DNA from: a virus
DNA length: 34,846 nt
IMG/VR virus record: IMGVR_UViG_3300024239_000199
Span: 1-34,846 of that record
Strand: one strand, 5' to 3'
Made by a program: the position numbers and the translations under genes. This document shows, piece after piece, positions 6,539 to 13,291 of this stretch (position 1 is its first letter; every line of letters starts with the position of its first letter). The notes under the pieces were generated by a model. The model did not search any database. It saw nothing but the letters and a program-made list of their open reading frames with translations, and was not told the DNA's origin.

Positions 6539-6979
6539 TTAAAGACCTAATCCAACTATTCCAAATAGTTGAATAGCGAACCTTCTTATTGCTTTTTTCT
6601 TAATCCTGTAGATATTTCTTTCGCAAGTACACATCTCTTTTTCAAGTTCTTCTCCACGTAAACAATCTATGTAATAGGCTTTTAACACCTTTCCATCTTC
6701 ATCTTTTGCTAGTTTAGAGAGTATATTTTCAATAAAGGCTATCTTCTCTTGTGTTCTCCTTAGCATTGATTCCTTGGATTGCTTTTTATAAATTAGATTT
6801 ATTAACTTATCATCTGGTAGTGATGCTCCACTTCCTTGTGGCATACCTGAATAATCTAGACTCTTTACTGAGCTAATATCCTCTTCCAATAAGTGAATTT
6901 CTGCTTTAATATTTTTAACTGAATCCTTTAAGTCCCAATAGCCTTCCAAATACATTTCTGCGTCTTTGATTATGTCCAT
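6539..6979 (-). CDS. Sigma-70 region 4-like late-gene regulator (ArpU/RinA/DUF1492 type)
   Basis: A 146-residue protein. The N-terminal two-thirds is coiled coil (KNIKAEIHLLEEDISSVKSLDY ... TQEKIAFIENIL). It is followed by a sigma region 4-like helix-turn-helix: KVLKAYYIDCLRGEELEKEM, then CERNIYRIKKKAIRRFA as recognition helix. This is the arrangement of ArpU, RinA and DUF1492 activators, which end the early operon in many Firmicute phages and switch on packaging and late genes. ATG 6979 follows GAGGGGGAGAG. Its probable target lies upstream of the HNH-terminase genes. It is separated from them by about 5.5 kb of accessory genes, more than usual. Confidence 0.78.
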   Translation of the reverse strand: MDIIKDAEMYLEGYWDLKDSVKNIKAEIHLLEEDISSVKSLDYSGMPQGSGASLPDDKLINLIYKKQSKESMLRRTQEKIAFIENILSKLAKDEDGKVLKAYYIDCLRGEELEKEMCTCERNIYRIKKKAIRRFAIQLFGIVGLGL

Positions 6980-6996
6980 ACACTCTCCCCCTCATC

Positions 6997-7173
6997 TTAT
7001 AAATACATTTTTATAAATGTCTTTGATGTTATTCCTAATGTCCTACAGGCTTTATCTATTGCTGGTCCAATGCATTCTTCATACTTTGCTCCTGTAGTCT
7101 CAGACTTCTCTTGTGCTAAAGTGGCTGCAAGTGAAGCAACTTTTCTTTTTAGTGTCTTTGTATCTGCTTCCAT
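6997..7173 (-). CDS. Hypothetical protein, 58 aa
   Basis: ATG 7173 lies behind a strong GGAGGAAGGT site; the frame ends at 6997 just before the regulator gene. The sequence (MEADTKTLKRKVASLAATLA ... CIGPAIDKACRTLGITSKTF) is helical, with an N-terminal heptad-like half and a C-terminal half resembling a small helix-turn-helix. Function unknown. The spacing of about 17 bases to the sigma-like gene suggests joint expression. Confidence 0.6.
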   Translation of the reverse strand: MEADTKTLKRKVASLAATLAQEKSETTGAKYEECIGPAIDKACRTLGITSKTFIKMYL

Positions 7174-7182
7174 ACCTTCCTC

Positions 7183-7503
7183 CTAACCATTTCTTCTATA
7201 ACTTCTGAAAGGTGGAAATAATAATTTAAAATATAAAGTTGCAGCTTCATTCTTTAATGAATTTAGAACTTCCTTGTTAAGCTCTATGCTCTTCTTATCC
7301 TTATTTTCTAAATCATGCTTCACATCCCACAAGCTATCAAGAACGTTATCTTCAAAGCAAGAAAGTTTATTCCAAACTTGACTTTGAACTGAAACAAATT
7401 CATTAAGCTGTCCTTCTAGCTTTTTACTCTTTATTCTTAAATTAATAATTGTGCCTACTGTCAAAGCTGTATTTATTAATAAAATTAGACTTAATATTTT
7501 CAC
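7183..7503 (-). CDS. Membrane-anchored hypothetical protein, 106 aa
   Basis: I choose GTG 7503, five bases after GGTGGAG, because an upstream ATG at 7536 would lie within the preceding small gene. An N-terminal transmembrane helix (ILSLILLINTALTVGTIIN) is followed by a positively charged flank (RIKSKK) and a long helical region (LEGQLNEFVSVQSQ ... ELNKEVLNSLKNEAATLYF). By the positive-inside rule the body would be cytoplasmic. Function unknown. It lies between the DnaC-like loader and the late regulator. Confidence 0.6.
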   Translation of the reverse strand: MKILSLILLINTALTVGTIINLRIKSKKLEGQLNEFVSVQSQVWNKLSCFEDNVLDSLWDVKHDLENKDKKSIELNKEVLNSLKNEAATLYFKLLFPPFRSYRRNG

Positions 7504-7516
7504 TTTAACTCCACCT

Positions 7517-7651
7517 TTAATTTTTATTTCTAGCATTCTCTGTTCTTTTGCTAGATTGTTTTATAATCTTAATTTCAAGATAAAGTTGTTTATACTTCCA
7601 TCCTCTACTGGTTGAAACAACCTCCTCTTTTATTCCTGGTATCTTAGCCAT
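7517..7651 (-). CDS. Small basic protein, 44 aa
   Basis: ATG 7651 is preceded by AAGGTGGTG, which overlaps the stop region of the DnaC-like gene. The product (MAKIPGIKEEVVSTSRGWKY ... TENARNKN) is basic and has no recognised motif. Its end overlaps the ribosome-binding site of the next gene, the dense packing expected of a genuine small phage gene. Function unknown. Confidence 0.55.
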   Translation of the reverse strand: MAKIPGIKEEVVSTSRGWKYKQLYLEIKIIKQSSKRTENARNKN

Positions 7652-7662
7652 ACTGCACCACC

Positions 7663-8454
7663 TTATGCAAGTAGCTTTCTAAGTCTATAATTATTTTCTT
7701 TGCAGTATTTAAATAAAACACTATTCTCTCCACAGCTTTCTAAAATTCTTCCTGCTAGTGCTTCATCTAGGTTTAAAAGCATATTTATTGTGCACTCAGT
7801 CGAAAATACTGTAGGAAGATAGTTTAAATATCTATAGTTAATTATTGGGTATATGTGCTTTATATCGACATCAGTTAAGTCCCCTATTAACTTCCCATTC
7901 TTTGCTTTATCTTTGAATAAATCATCGATTACAAGAACTTTTGCCCTAGCATATTTATTAATTAACTTGTTGTAATACTCTTCATCACAGGCATTTGCTT
8001 TAAGTTCCCTCATGGTCTCTACATAAGGCATGTACACAACTGGAACCTTTTGCTTTAAAAGATAAATTCCAATTGATAGTGCAATATGCGACTTCCCTGC
8101 TCCCTGTTGCCCAAATAGTCCAAAACTATTTTCCCTATTTCCTTTTATCTGCTCAAACTTTGTTAAGTAATTTACTGCTAGTTGCTTTGCTCTTGCAGCA
8201 TCCGGTGAGAACTGAGCATTATAATTACTAAGTCTTAAATTACTATTTTCAATGTTAATACCGCTATTTTCCCAAAGAGCCTTTGACCTCTTAACATCAA
8301 CACAATTACATGTTTTATATGTTCCACACTCAGTTAATACCCAACCTGTGTCCCTGCATTCCTCACATTCAAGTTTTTCTTCTTTATGGCTAAAACTTTG
8401 AGTCGAGGTCACCGTACTTTGTATTCTCTGGATTATTTGCATTAGGTTTTCCAT
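7663..8454 (-). CDS. DnaC/DnaI-like helicase loader
   Basis: An AAA+ ATPase of 263 residues that would load the replicative helicase at the phage origin. An N-terminal zinc-finger-like cluster (C30-x2-C33, C43, C49-x-C51) is followed by Walker A GQQGAGKS (115-122) and Walker B VLVIDD. Further on come a sensor segment (VFSTECTINMLLNLDEALAGRILE) and an Arg-rich end. ATG 8454 is chosen because AGGAG lies seven bases ahead; an upstream in-frame start at 8487 lacks one. The gene overlaps the end of repA by 65 bases in another frame, so the two are translationally linked. This initiator-loader pair is typical of siphophage replication modules. Confidence 0.92.
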   Translation of the reverse strand: MENLMQIIQRIQSTVTSTQSFSHKEEKLECEECRDTGWVLTECGTYKTCNCVDVKRSKALWENSGINIENSNLRLSNYNAQFSPDAARAKQLAVNYLTKFEQIKGNRENSFGLFGQQGAGKSHIALSIGIYLLKQKVPVVYMPYVETMRELKANACDEEYYNKLINKYARAKVLVIDDLFKDKAKNGKLIGDLTDVDIKHIYPIINYRYLNYLPTVFSTECTINMLLNLDEALAGRILESCGENSVLFKYCKENNYRLRKLLA

Positions 8455-9313
8455 TAGAACCACTCCTATTCTCATAATTGCCTTCAAGAATCTTAACCAT
8501 GTTATTTAAATTTATAATCCAATCAAAGTTGCATACCCAGTTATCCTTGTTGGCACCTTGTAAAAAATTGCTTGTACTTACCTTTGTAAATAATCCAGCT
8601 ACTGTTGATAAATCCTCATCTAACGATAAGTACATTTTCTTGATTTGACTTTTACGCTTATCTGATATAATTTTTACTTTCGGTAAATTAGTGCAAATAG
8701 AATTAAATAACTTCACTATTTCATCGTAAGGAATTTTGCCTTTTGCCGTATATATATTATTTAATTCAGTATCATTAATCTCAGTATCATTAATCTCAGT
8801 ATCATTAATCTCAGTATCATTAGGGTGAAAATATTTCATGTCATGAGGTGAAATATTTTCATGTCCCGAAGTGAAAATATTGCACTTCGTAGGTGAAACT
8901 TTTTCACTTCGTAAAATATATTTACCATCATTAATTATTTGACCTAAGTACAATATTTTTGCACTGGTTCTGCTTGGTCTATATTCATAAAGAAGGTCAA
9001 CATCTGTAAGCTCCTGAAATACTTTTATAGTTGTTCTTTCTGATAACCGTATTAATTCTGCCGCAGATTCTCTGGAAAATATAAAATAAATGTTTCCATC
9101 TTTATCTATCCAATTATTTTCAATACTTAGGCTTAGCCTATCCTTTAGCATTGCATAAAGGACACAGGCATTATTACTTAAATTTGCATACCTTTGAAGT
9201 AGAAATAATTCTTTTGGTAGTTGATAAAACTTATCTCTATCAACGTCTTGTTTTGAATAATAATTAAAATCCTTTTTCTTGACTTGACTAGCCTTTTTTT
9301 CTTTTTTAACCAT
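8390..9313 (-). CDS. RepA_N-type replication initiator
   Basis: The 307-residue product has a RepA_N domain near residues 18-125 (FYQLPKELFLLQRYANLSNNACVLYA, then the winged helix ESAAELIRLSERTTIKVFQEL and YEYRPSRTSAKILYLG). A low-complexity middle has NDTEI repeated (165-183), and a C-terminal DnaD-like region follows (IPYDEIVKLFNSIC ... CNFDWIINLNNMVKILEGNY). ATG 9313 follows GGGGGG; an in-frame ATG at 9376 is inside the leader region. RepA_N initiators of plasmids bind iterons inside their own gene, and here direct repeats lie at 8766-8911. Expression is probably controlled by the leader peptide and antisense RNA just upstream. Confidence 0.88.
   Translation of the reverse strand: MVKKEKKASQVKKKDFNYYSKQDVDRDKFYQLPKELFLLQRYANLSNNACVLYAMLKDRLSLSIENNWIDKDGNIYFIFSRESAAELIRLSERTTIKVFQELTDVDLLYEYRPSRTSAKILYLGQIINDGKYILRSEKVSPTKCNIFTSGHENISPHDMKYFHPNDTEINDTEINDTEINDTELNNIYTAKGKIPYDEIVKLFNSICTNLPKVKIISDKRKSQIKKMYLSLDEDLSTVAGLFTKVSTSNFLQGANKDNWVCNFDWIINLNNMVKILEGNYENRSGSNGKPNANNPENTKYGDLDSKF
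8766..8822. repeat. 15-bp tandem repeat inside repA
   Basis: TCAGTATCATTAATC is repeated 3.8 times without interruption and encodes the NDTEI units. It is the first half of a repeat block that looks like the phage replication origin. The unit length keeps the repA frame. Confidence 0.85.
8823..8911. repeat. Iteron-like GTGAAA dyads inside repA (candidate origin)
   Basis: Four copies of GTGAAA start at 8825, 8848, 8871 and 8893, spaced 22-23 bases. Three are followed after three or four bases by TTTCA or TTTTCA to make a dyad; the copy at 8871 instead has GAAGTG (8868-8873) facing CACTTC (8883-8888). The regular two-turn spacing and position within a RepA_N gene suggest initiator binding sites. 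Confidence 0.7.
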
Positions 9314-9324
9314 ACTAGTCCCCC

Positions 9325-9405
9325 CTAAAAGTTTTTTCCTATAAATGCAACTCTTTTTTTGCCATTGGAATACCAAATGACAACTTTAATTTTTAAATTC
9401 CTCAT
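9325..9405 (-). CDS. Leader peptide of repA, 26 aa
   Basis: ATG 9405 has an excellent GGAGG site seven bases ahead and encodes MRNLKIKVVIWYSNGKKRVA plus six more residues. The TAG stop runs directly into the GGGGGG ribosome-binding site of repA, 12 bases before the repA ATG. This arrangement suggests that ribosomes finishing the leader initiate on repA. An antisense RNA candidate lies just upstream. The peptide sequence itself has no recognised motif. Confidence 0.55.
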   Translation of the reverse strand: MRNLKIKVVIWYSNGKKRVAFIGKNF

Positions 9406-9433
9406 TGCATAACCTCCATAAGTTGGCTATAAT
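9405..9433 (+). promoter_or_regulatory. Promoter of candidate antisense RNA
   Basis: A perfect TATAAT (9428-9433) is preceded after 17 bases by TTGCAT (9405-9410), reading rightward against the repA message. Transcription would start near 9440. The -35 is only a partial match. Confidence 0.5.
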
Positions 9434-9439
9434 GAAGAA

Positions 9440-9520
9440 GTGAGGTTTCACAACTTCACTACAACCTTATTAAGTTTTTTTAAAAGAGTGAGAGCCTGGC
9501 CAGAGGCTCTTATATTTTTT
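9440..9520 (+). ncRNA. Candidate antisense RNA regulating repA
   Basis: A short plus-strand transcript of about 80 bases is predicted between the promoter at 9405-9433 and the terminator at 9491-9519. It contains an internal dyad (AGTGA 9439-9443 with TCACT 9456-9460) and would be complementary to the repA leader upstream of the leader-peptide ribosome-binding site. RepA_N plasmids of Gram-positive bacteria are known to control rep with such antisense RNAs. No coding frame is needed here. The assignment is inference from promoter, dyad, terminator and context. Confidence 0.45.
9491..9519 (+). terminator. Rho-independent terminator, plus strand
   Basis: AGAGCCT (9491-9497) pairs with AGGCTCT (9504-9510) around GGCCAG, followed by TATATTTTTTT. 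The T-run is on the plus strand although all annotated genes here read leftward. On the minus strand the hairpin is followed only by CACTCTTTT, so it would be weak there. Confidence 0.7.
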
Positions 9521-9857
9521 TGTATTTTTTTATTATAGTGTTAAAGCACATCCCATCTGCTTCATCACTATAACAATCTAACTTCACTACTGTGTCATTT
9601 TCCAAAGCATTTAAAATCTCTTTAGTTTTTGATAGTTCCTCAGCAAAGTATTTAAGCCATTCCCTTTCTTTATTAAGAACTTTTTCATCATCTTTATGCC
9701 TTTCAATATAACTTTCTTCTGCACGTATATTCTCTTCAATCTTCTTTACGCTATCTCTTAAAGCTGCCCTTATTACATACGCTTGGTCAAAGGATAAATC
9801 ATCTATTCTGCATTTCATTGCTGTATTTAATTTATCTCTTAACTTAATACTTTTCAT
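9510..9857 (-). CDS. Coiled-coil hypothetical protein, 115 aa
   Basis: ATG 9857 overlaps the stop of the upstream gene (ATGA), so translation is coupled. The product is mainly helical, with a long charged coiled coil (IRAALRDSVKKIEENIRAEE ... KEREWLKYFAEELSKTKEIL) and a Cys-containing C-terminus. No enzymatic motif is visible. It ends at the hairpin that terminates the plus-strand RNA. Function unknown. Confidence 0.6.
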   Translation of the reverse strand: MKSIKLRDKLNTAMKCRIDDLSFDQAYVIRAALRDSVKKIEENIRAEESYIERHKDDEKVLNKEREWLKYFAEELSKTKEILNALENDTVVKLDCYSDEADGMCFNTIIKKYKKI

Positions 9858-10054
9858 AGAACATACTCCTCATGATCTTCAAACCATCTACATCTTACGC
9901 ATCCATCTACAATAATAAAGTCTAATTTTTCTCCTGCTCTATCGATTACCTGTACTGTACTATTATCTATAAGATTTAAAGATACAGCATTCATATTGAA
10001 GTGGTTTTGGATATGTTGTATTATTACAAACTGTTCTACTGTTTTCGCTTTCAT
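9854..10054 (-). CDS. Hypothetical protein, 66 aa
   Basis: ATG 10054 follows AAGGAGAGAG. The sequence begins with a helix (KAKTVEQFVIIQHIQNHFNM) and continues in strands (AVSLNLIDNSTVQVIDRAGEKLDFIIVDGCVRCRW). It contains a C-x2-C pair close to the end, too little for a metal site by itself. It is translationally coupled to the next gene. Function unknown. Confidence 0.6.
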   Translation of the reverse strand: MKAKTVEQFVIIQHIQNHFNMNAVSLNLIDNSTVQVIDRAGEKLDFIIVDGCVRCRWFEDHEEYVL

Positions 10055-10159
10055 TTCACTCTCTCCTTAAAATTAAATTTTTATAAGCAGCAACTTTCTT
10101 TATGTATATGCATACAATATATTGGATCCATATTTGCATTTTAGGAAATTGCTTATTTT

Positions 10160-10180
10160 AAATAGGCTATTAGCCTATTT
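10160..10180. promoter_or_regulatory. 21-bp perfect palindrome
   Basis: AAATAGGCTA (10160-10169) and TAGCCTATTT (10171-10180) are exact inverted arms around one central T. No T-run follows on either strand, so it is more likely a protein-binding site or RNA hairpin than a terminator. It lies just downstream of the 53-residue gene. Confidence 0.5.
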
Positions 10181-10193
10181 AGTCTTAAGTTAA

Positions 10194-10355
10194 CTACATT
10201 CTTATCTTGCAATTATCAGCTTTTAGCACCTCTATTAATTGGCTTACCTCTTCTGGGTGGAGCTTTCTAACAAGTATGTTCGCTAACACTTCTGTTGCTT
10301 TATCCTCAAGTTCCTCCATGTTGTCTGGATAATTTACTATTACTTTAACTCCCAA
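10194..10355 (-). CDS. Hypothetical protein, 53 aa, TTG start
   Basis: TTG 10355 lies behind GGAGGAAGAG. The product (GVKVIVNYPDNMEELEDKAT ... VRKLHPEEVSQLIEVLKADN) begins with a strand and continues as two helices. Similar short proteins occur in the early regions of clostridial phages, but I know no function. The 146 bases upstream (10356-10501) are extremely A+T-rich and hold at best a weak leftward promoter (TTGACT at 10461-10466). Confidence 0.55.
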   Translation of the reverse strand: MGVKVIVNYPDNMEELEDKATEVLANILVRKLHPEEVSQLIEVLKADNCKIRM

Positions 10356-10501
10356 GCTCTCTTCCTCCCCATAACTGCTAATATATATTATTCAAACTTC
10401 GCTTTTTATTTCCAATTAACACTTAAAATTAATTTGATATATTCTTATAATTAATCAAGCAGTCAAAAAGCAAGAGTTTTTTAAAAATATTTTTTAAATT
10501 T

Positions 10502-10987
10502 TTATTTTAGGTTCTTGTAAGCCCATAATTTAAGCTCACAAACATTCTGCTCTACCTGCTCAAAGAACTTTATAATTTCCTTTAACTGTGGTTTTTCATC
10601 ATCATCTATAACCCCATCTTGAACTATTTCTAACAATTCATCTTTTGACTTTTCAACATCTCTAAGGGTATTAAGCATTCTTAGGGTTATAAGCTCTATT
10701 GATTTAACTTCTGCTGCTGATACCATACCAACTGCTCCAATGGGGCAATCTCTTGTGCAATATAGGTTTAATAGCTCTGGAGCATTATAAACCTCTGCCA
10801 TCATTACCACTGCTTCCACAGGAACTATCTTGCATAAACCAAGTTCATACTTAGTTAATGCATCTTTAGATATTCCTAAGTGTTCAGCAGCTCCTTCTCT
10901 ACTGTTAAATGCATCATTAAACTTTGCAGCTGCCAGTCTTGCCTGACAGTAAACATTATTTGATGCTTTTGTAACTGTTTTAGCCAT
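10502..10987 (-). CDS. XRE-family HTH regulator, 161 aa
   Basis: I choose ATG 10987 behind AAGGAG; an upstream ATG at 11032 is not preceded by one. The N-terminal helix-turn-helix reads FNSREGAAEHLGISKDALTKYE, then the segment VPVEAVVMMAEVYNAPELLNLYC is typical of XRE/Cro-CI domains. A CTRDCPIG motif and a long C-terminal helical region (ELITLRMLNTLRDVEKSKDE ... FFEQVEQNV) follow. Proteins of this shape sit between Cro and the replication genes in many clostridial prophages and probably regulate the early promoters. The direct target is unknown. Confidence 0.75.
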   Translation of the reverse strand: MAKTVTKASNNVYCQARLAAAKFNDAFNSREGAAEHLGISKDALTKYELGLCKIVPVEAVVMMAEVYNAPELLNLYCTRDCPIGAVGMVSAAEVKSIELITLRMLNTLRDVEKSKDELLEIVQDGVIDDDEKPQLKEIIKFFEQVEQNVCELKLWAYKNLK

Positions 10988-11051
10988 TATAATTTCTCCT
11001 TTCCACGAATCTCTTTCATATGCTAAAATCATTTTGAAAGGGGGTGTTGAT

Positions 11052-11678
11052 TTGGATAATGTTAATTTTGTAATAAAATCAGATGATATTCTTAAAATTA
11101 TAAGTATCCTAATAACTGCTTTTACAACTTACTTTGTTACAAAATACACTACTAATAGACCCAGAGCATTTGAAATAAAACAACTTCAATTAAAAAATGT
11201 ATATCTTCCAATATATAAATTAATTAGATTTGATTTGAATAAAGAAATCTCTAAATCTACAGCGCTTGAATATGCTACTAAGATAAAACCAATATTAATG
11301 GATAATTTTGAATTAGCTTTTCCACAGCTCCATACGCTAAACGATTTATTTATGGATGCTATAAGAGATGATGAAGACTACCAAGAAATTTTTTACAAAA
11401 TATGCTATCAAGTTAATTTAGATTATGTTATATTAAAAAAATATTTAGGCTACCCATCTGAAAGTTCTTTTAGCATATTTAAACGTATGAATAAAAAAGA
11501 TAAATTAAAGTCCATACTTGGCTGGGCATTTATCATCCAAATCACTAGCATGGTTCCACTACTTATTATTGTGGAAAAATATCTTAATTTGAGCTTTAAC
11601 CAATTTTTATTGGTTTACCTTGTTGTTTTTTTTCTAATAACTTATTCTGGTATGCGAATTAACCAAAGAAAAAGCTAA
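11052..11678 (+). CDS. Membrane protein on opposite strand (candidate lysogenic gene)
   Basis: TTG 11052 lies seven bases after AAGGGGG, so I prefer it to ATG 11034, which sits inside that box. The 208-residue product has an N-terminal membrane helix (ILKIISILITAFTTYFVT), a cytoplasmic-looking helical centre, and two C-terminal helices (GWAFIIQITSMVPLLIIVE and FLLVYLVVFFLITYSGM). No family is recognised. It is transcribed rightward amid leftward early genes, the usual arrangement of a gene expressed from the prophage on its own promoter. Superinfection exclusion or host conversion is possible but unproven. Confidence 0.7.
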   Translation: MDNVNFVIKSDDILKIISILITAFTTYFVTKYTTNRPRAFEIKQLQLKNVYLPIYKLIRFDLNKEISKSTALEYATKIKPILMDNFELAFPQLHTLNDLFMDAIRDDEDYQEIFYKICYQVNLDYVILKKYLGYPSESSFSIFKRMNKKDKLKSILGWAFIIQITSMVPLLIIVEKYLNLSFNQFLLVYLVVFFLITYSGMRINQRKS

Positions 11679-11812
11679 TCAATAATCTTTAAGTAAGTAT
11701 AAAGCATTAGCAAATATACTACTAAAGTTATACCGTATCCCACATTTTCTGATATGCATACATAAATAGTTGTTACTATTACTGTAATGACTATTTCTTT
11801 TTTTACTAACAT
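11675..11812 (-). CDS. Small membrane protein, 45 aa
   Basis: The frame from ATG 11812 (MLVKKEIVITVIVTTIYVCI ... LVVYLLMLYTYLKIID) encodes two short hydrophobic helices. A purine-rich AAGAAGAG stands before the start; an ATG at 11857 in the same frame is possible but gives an unlikely basic leader. Its stop overlaps that of the convergent membrane-protein gene by four bases. It could be a holin-like or toxin-like peptide or a chance frame; I favour a real small membrane protein with modest confidence. Confidence 0.4.
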   Translation of the reverse strand: MLVKKEIVITVIVTTIYVCISENVGYGITLVVYLLMLYTYLKIID

Positions 11813-11954
11813 ATAAATTCTCTTCTTCCCTCCCCTCAATATTGCTTGACAATACACTTTAACTACTTCTTTAGTGCCTGTCTTATGGATTTATTTTCCT
11901 TAACTTATATTGGATAATTTAATTAATGAGTAAATAAGTTAATTTTATTCACAC

Positions 11955-12164
11955 TTAATTTAAAATAAAATCCTCAAAATTTAGCTTTTCGCTTTTACAA
12001 TAATCTAATAAGGCCCCGAAAAAAGTAGCTCCTGCACATGCTCCAGTGGAAAGAATTTTAGATACATGACTTCTTTCTACACCAATACCTTTAGCAAAGG
12101 CGGACTTGTTGCCATTATATTTTGAATCTATTAAATTTTGTAATGCTAAAATATTAGGCTTCAT
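11955..12164 (-). CDS. Cro-like HTH protein
   Basis: A 69-residue DNA-binding protein, first gene of the leftward early operon. A helix-turn-helix runs through KYNGNKSAFAKGIGVERSHV and SKILSTG. ATG 12164 follows AGAGGTGATAAT. It is transcribed from the strong promoter at 12199-12227, divergent from the repressor gene, the classical position of Cro. It would repress the repressor promoter during lytic growth; that role is inferred from position and fold. Confidence 0.8.
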   Translation of the reverse strand: MKPNILALQNLIDSKYNGNKSAFAKGIGVERSHVSKILSTGACAGATFFGALLDYCKSEKLNFEDFILN

Positions 12165-12185
12165 ATTATCACCTCTTGTTAATTT

Positions 12186-12286
12186 TTTTCACACCTTAAG
12201 TATATAGGCTTTTTTTTATCTTGTCAACTATTTTCACGCATAATGTGAAAAGATTTTACACTATGGCATGTTGAAAATATTCACAC
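12186..12286. promoter_or_regulatory. Immunity operator region (TTCAC motifs)
   Basis: The region between the divergent promoters contains repeated TTCAC motifs: TTTTCACACC (12186-12195), the dyad TTTTCAC/GTGAAAA (12231-12237 with 12245-12251), TTTTACAC (12254-12261) and ATTCACAC (12279-12286). The first abuts the leftward -10 and the last lies in the spacer of the rightward promoter. They are probable sites for the CI-like and Cro-like proteins. Confidence 0.65.
12199..12227 (-). promoter_or_regulatory. Early leftward promoter (PR-like)
   Basis: Reading leftward, TTGACA (12222-12227) is followed after exactly 17 bases by TATACT (12199-12204). This near-consensus sigma-A promoter drives the Cro-like gene and the early operon. 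Confidence 0.85.
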
Positions 12287-12299
12287 AAGAAACTATACT
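12271..12299 (+). promoter_or_regulatory. Repressor promoter (PRM-like)
   Basis: TTGAAA (12271-12276), 17-base spacer, TATACT (12294-12299), reading rightward into the repressor gene about 20 bases on. An ATTCACAC motif lies in its spacer, so autoregulation is likely. Confidence 0.82.
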
Positions 12300-12319
12300 A
12301 ATTGTAAGGAGGTGGTAAT

Positions 12320-12784
12320 ATGTTTAATAAAACAAACTTTAAAATTATCTTAGAAAAAGCACTGGGCAATAGAACTAAAATGCAGTACTCTGACGAATCT
12401 GGTGTAAATAGAACTTATATATCAAAGTATTTAAATGAAAAATTGGATAATCCACCTAATCCAGATATTATAAAAAAACTAGCTGAAGTAGCTCAAAATA
12501 ATGTTACTTATGAAGATTTAATGATAGCTGCTGGTTATCTAGCAGAAGATACTAAGACAGAATTTAAACCAGTATTAACTGCTAAAGATGAGAAGGACAT
12601 TGCGAAGGAATTAGATTCTCTTATGACTAAGTTGAAAAATGAGGAATCTGGCCCACTGTACTATAATGGTAATGAAGTTGAAGAAGAAGATGCTGAATTA
12701 TTTAAGGGTCTTCTTGAAGTAGCATTGAAAAAGATAAAAATTAAAAATAAAGAAACTTATACCCCTAAAAAATATAGAAAATAA
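12320..12784 (+). CDS. Lysogeny repressor, CI/ImmR-like
   Basis: A 154-residue repressor. The N-terminal XRE helix-turn-helix includes TKMQYSDESGVNRTYISKYL, and the conserved C-terminal tail includes LTAKDEKDIAKELDSLM and ends KNKETYTPKKYRK. There is no LexA-like autoproteolysis domain. This form, next to an ImmA metalloprotease, matches the ImmR/ImmA system of ICEBs1, in which the protease rather than RecA-driven self-cleavage inactivates the repressor. ATG 12320 follows AAGGAGGTGG. It would bind the TTCAC operators and hold the early promoter silent in the lysogen. Confidence 0.85.
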   Translation: MFNKTNFKIILEKALGNRTKMQYSDESGVNRTYISKYLNEKLDNPPNPDIIKKLAEVAQNNVTYEDLMIAAGYLAEDTKTEFKPVLTAKDEKDIAKELDSLMTKLKNEESGPLYYNGNEVEEEDAELFKGLLEVALKKIKIKNKETYTPKKYRK

Positions 12785-12824
12785 TTTATTTATTATTTTA
12801 TTTATTTTTAAGGGGATGAGTATT

Positions 12825-13259
12825 TTGCATCGATGGGTAAAAAGGAAAGTTAATGCTCTTATAAAAAAGTATGGTACTAGAGATCCATTTGAGTTAGCCG
12901 AGGCTCTTGGAATTATTATAGTCATAGGTAAAATGCGAAACATCTCTGGTGCTTATCTTTATCACGAAAGACAAAGAACTATATTCATAAATGAAGAACT
13001 AGATGAATTTGAGAGAATAGTGGTCATGGCCCATGAACTAGGTCATGCTGAATTACATAGATATGAGAATTGTTATTTTATAAAAAATAAAACTCTTTTA
13101 TTGACTTCAAAACTAGAAATACAGGCTAATTGTTTCGCTGCTGAGTTACTAATTGATGAAACTGCTATTAGTGGTTCTTATTTAGAGCAAATAACACTTG
13201 ATGAAGTTGCTTGTCACTTTTGTGTTCCAGTTGAGTTGGTTAAGTTGAAAGAGTTTTAA
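12825..13259 (+). CDS. ImmA/IrrE-type metalloprotease
   Basis: A zinc protease with the motif VVMAHELGHAELH, in which the two His and the Glu of HExxH are plain, and a later conserved EIQANCFAAELL segment expected to give the third ligand. TTG 12825 is the likely start, nine bases after AAGGGG; ATG 12816 is too close to that box. The product is about 144 residues, the usual size for phage ImmA. It sits 40 bases after the repressor gene in the same operon and is expected to cleave the repressor upon induction. Confidence 0.88.
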   Translation: MHRWVKRKVNALIKKYGTRDPFELAEALGIIIVIGKMRNISGAYLYHERQRTIFINEELDEFERIVVMAHELGHAELHRYENCYFIKNKTLLLTSKLEIQANCFAAELLIDETAISGSYLEQITLDEVACHFCVPVELVKLKEF

Positions 13260-13291
13260 AATTATATATTTAAAACTGAGGGGATGGTAAA

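Noticed and set aside
8766-8822. CRISPR array
   Set aside because: The 15-bp units are contiguous without spacers and are in frame within repA.
10056-10139. A 27-codon minus-strand frame (MQIWIQYIVC...) between two small genes
   Set aside because: There is no ribosome-binding site before its ATG, and its composition is that of A+T-rich non-coding DNA.
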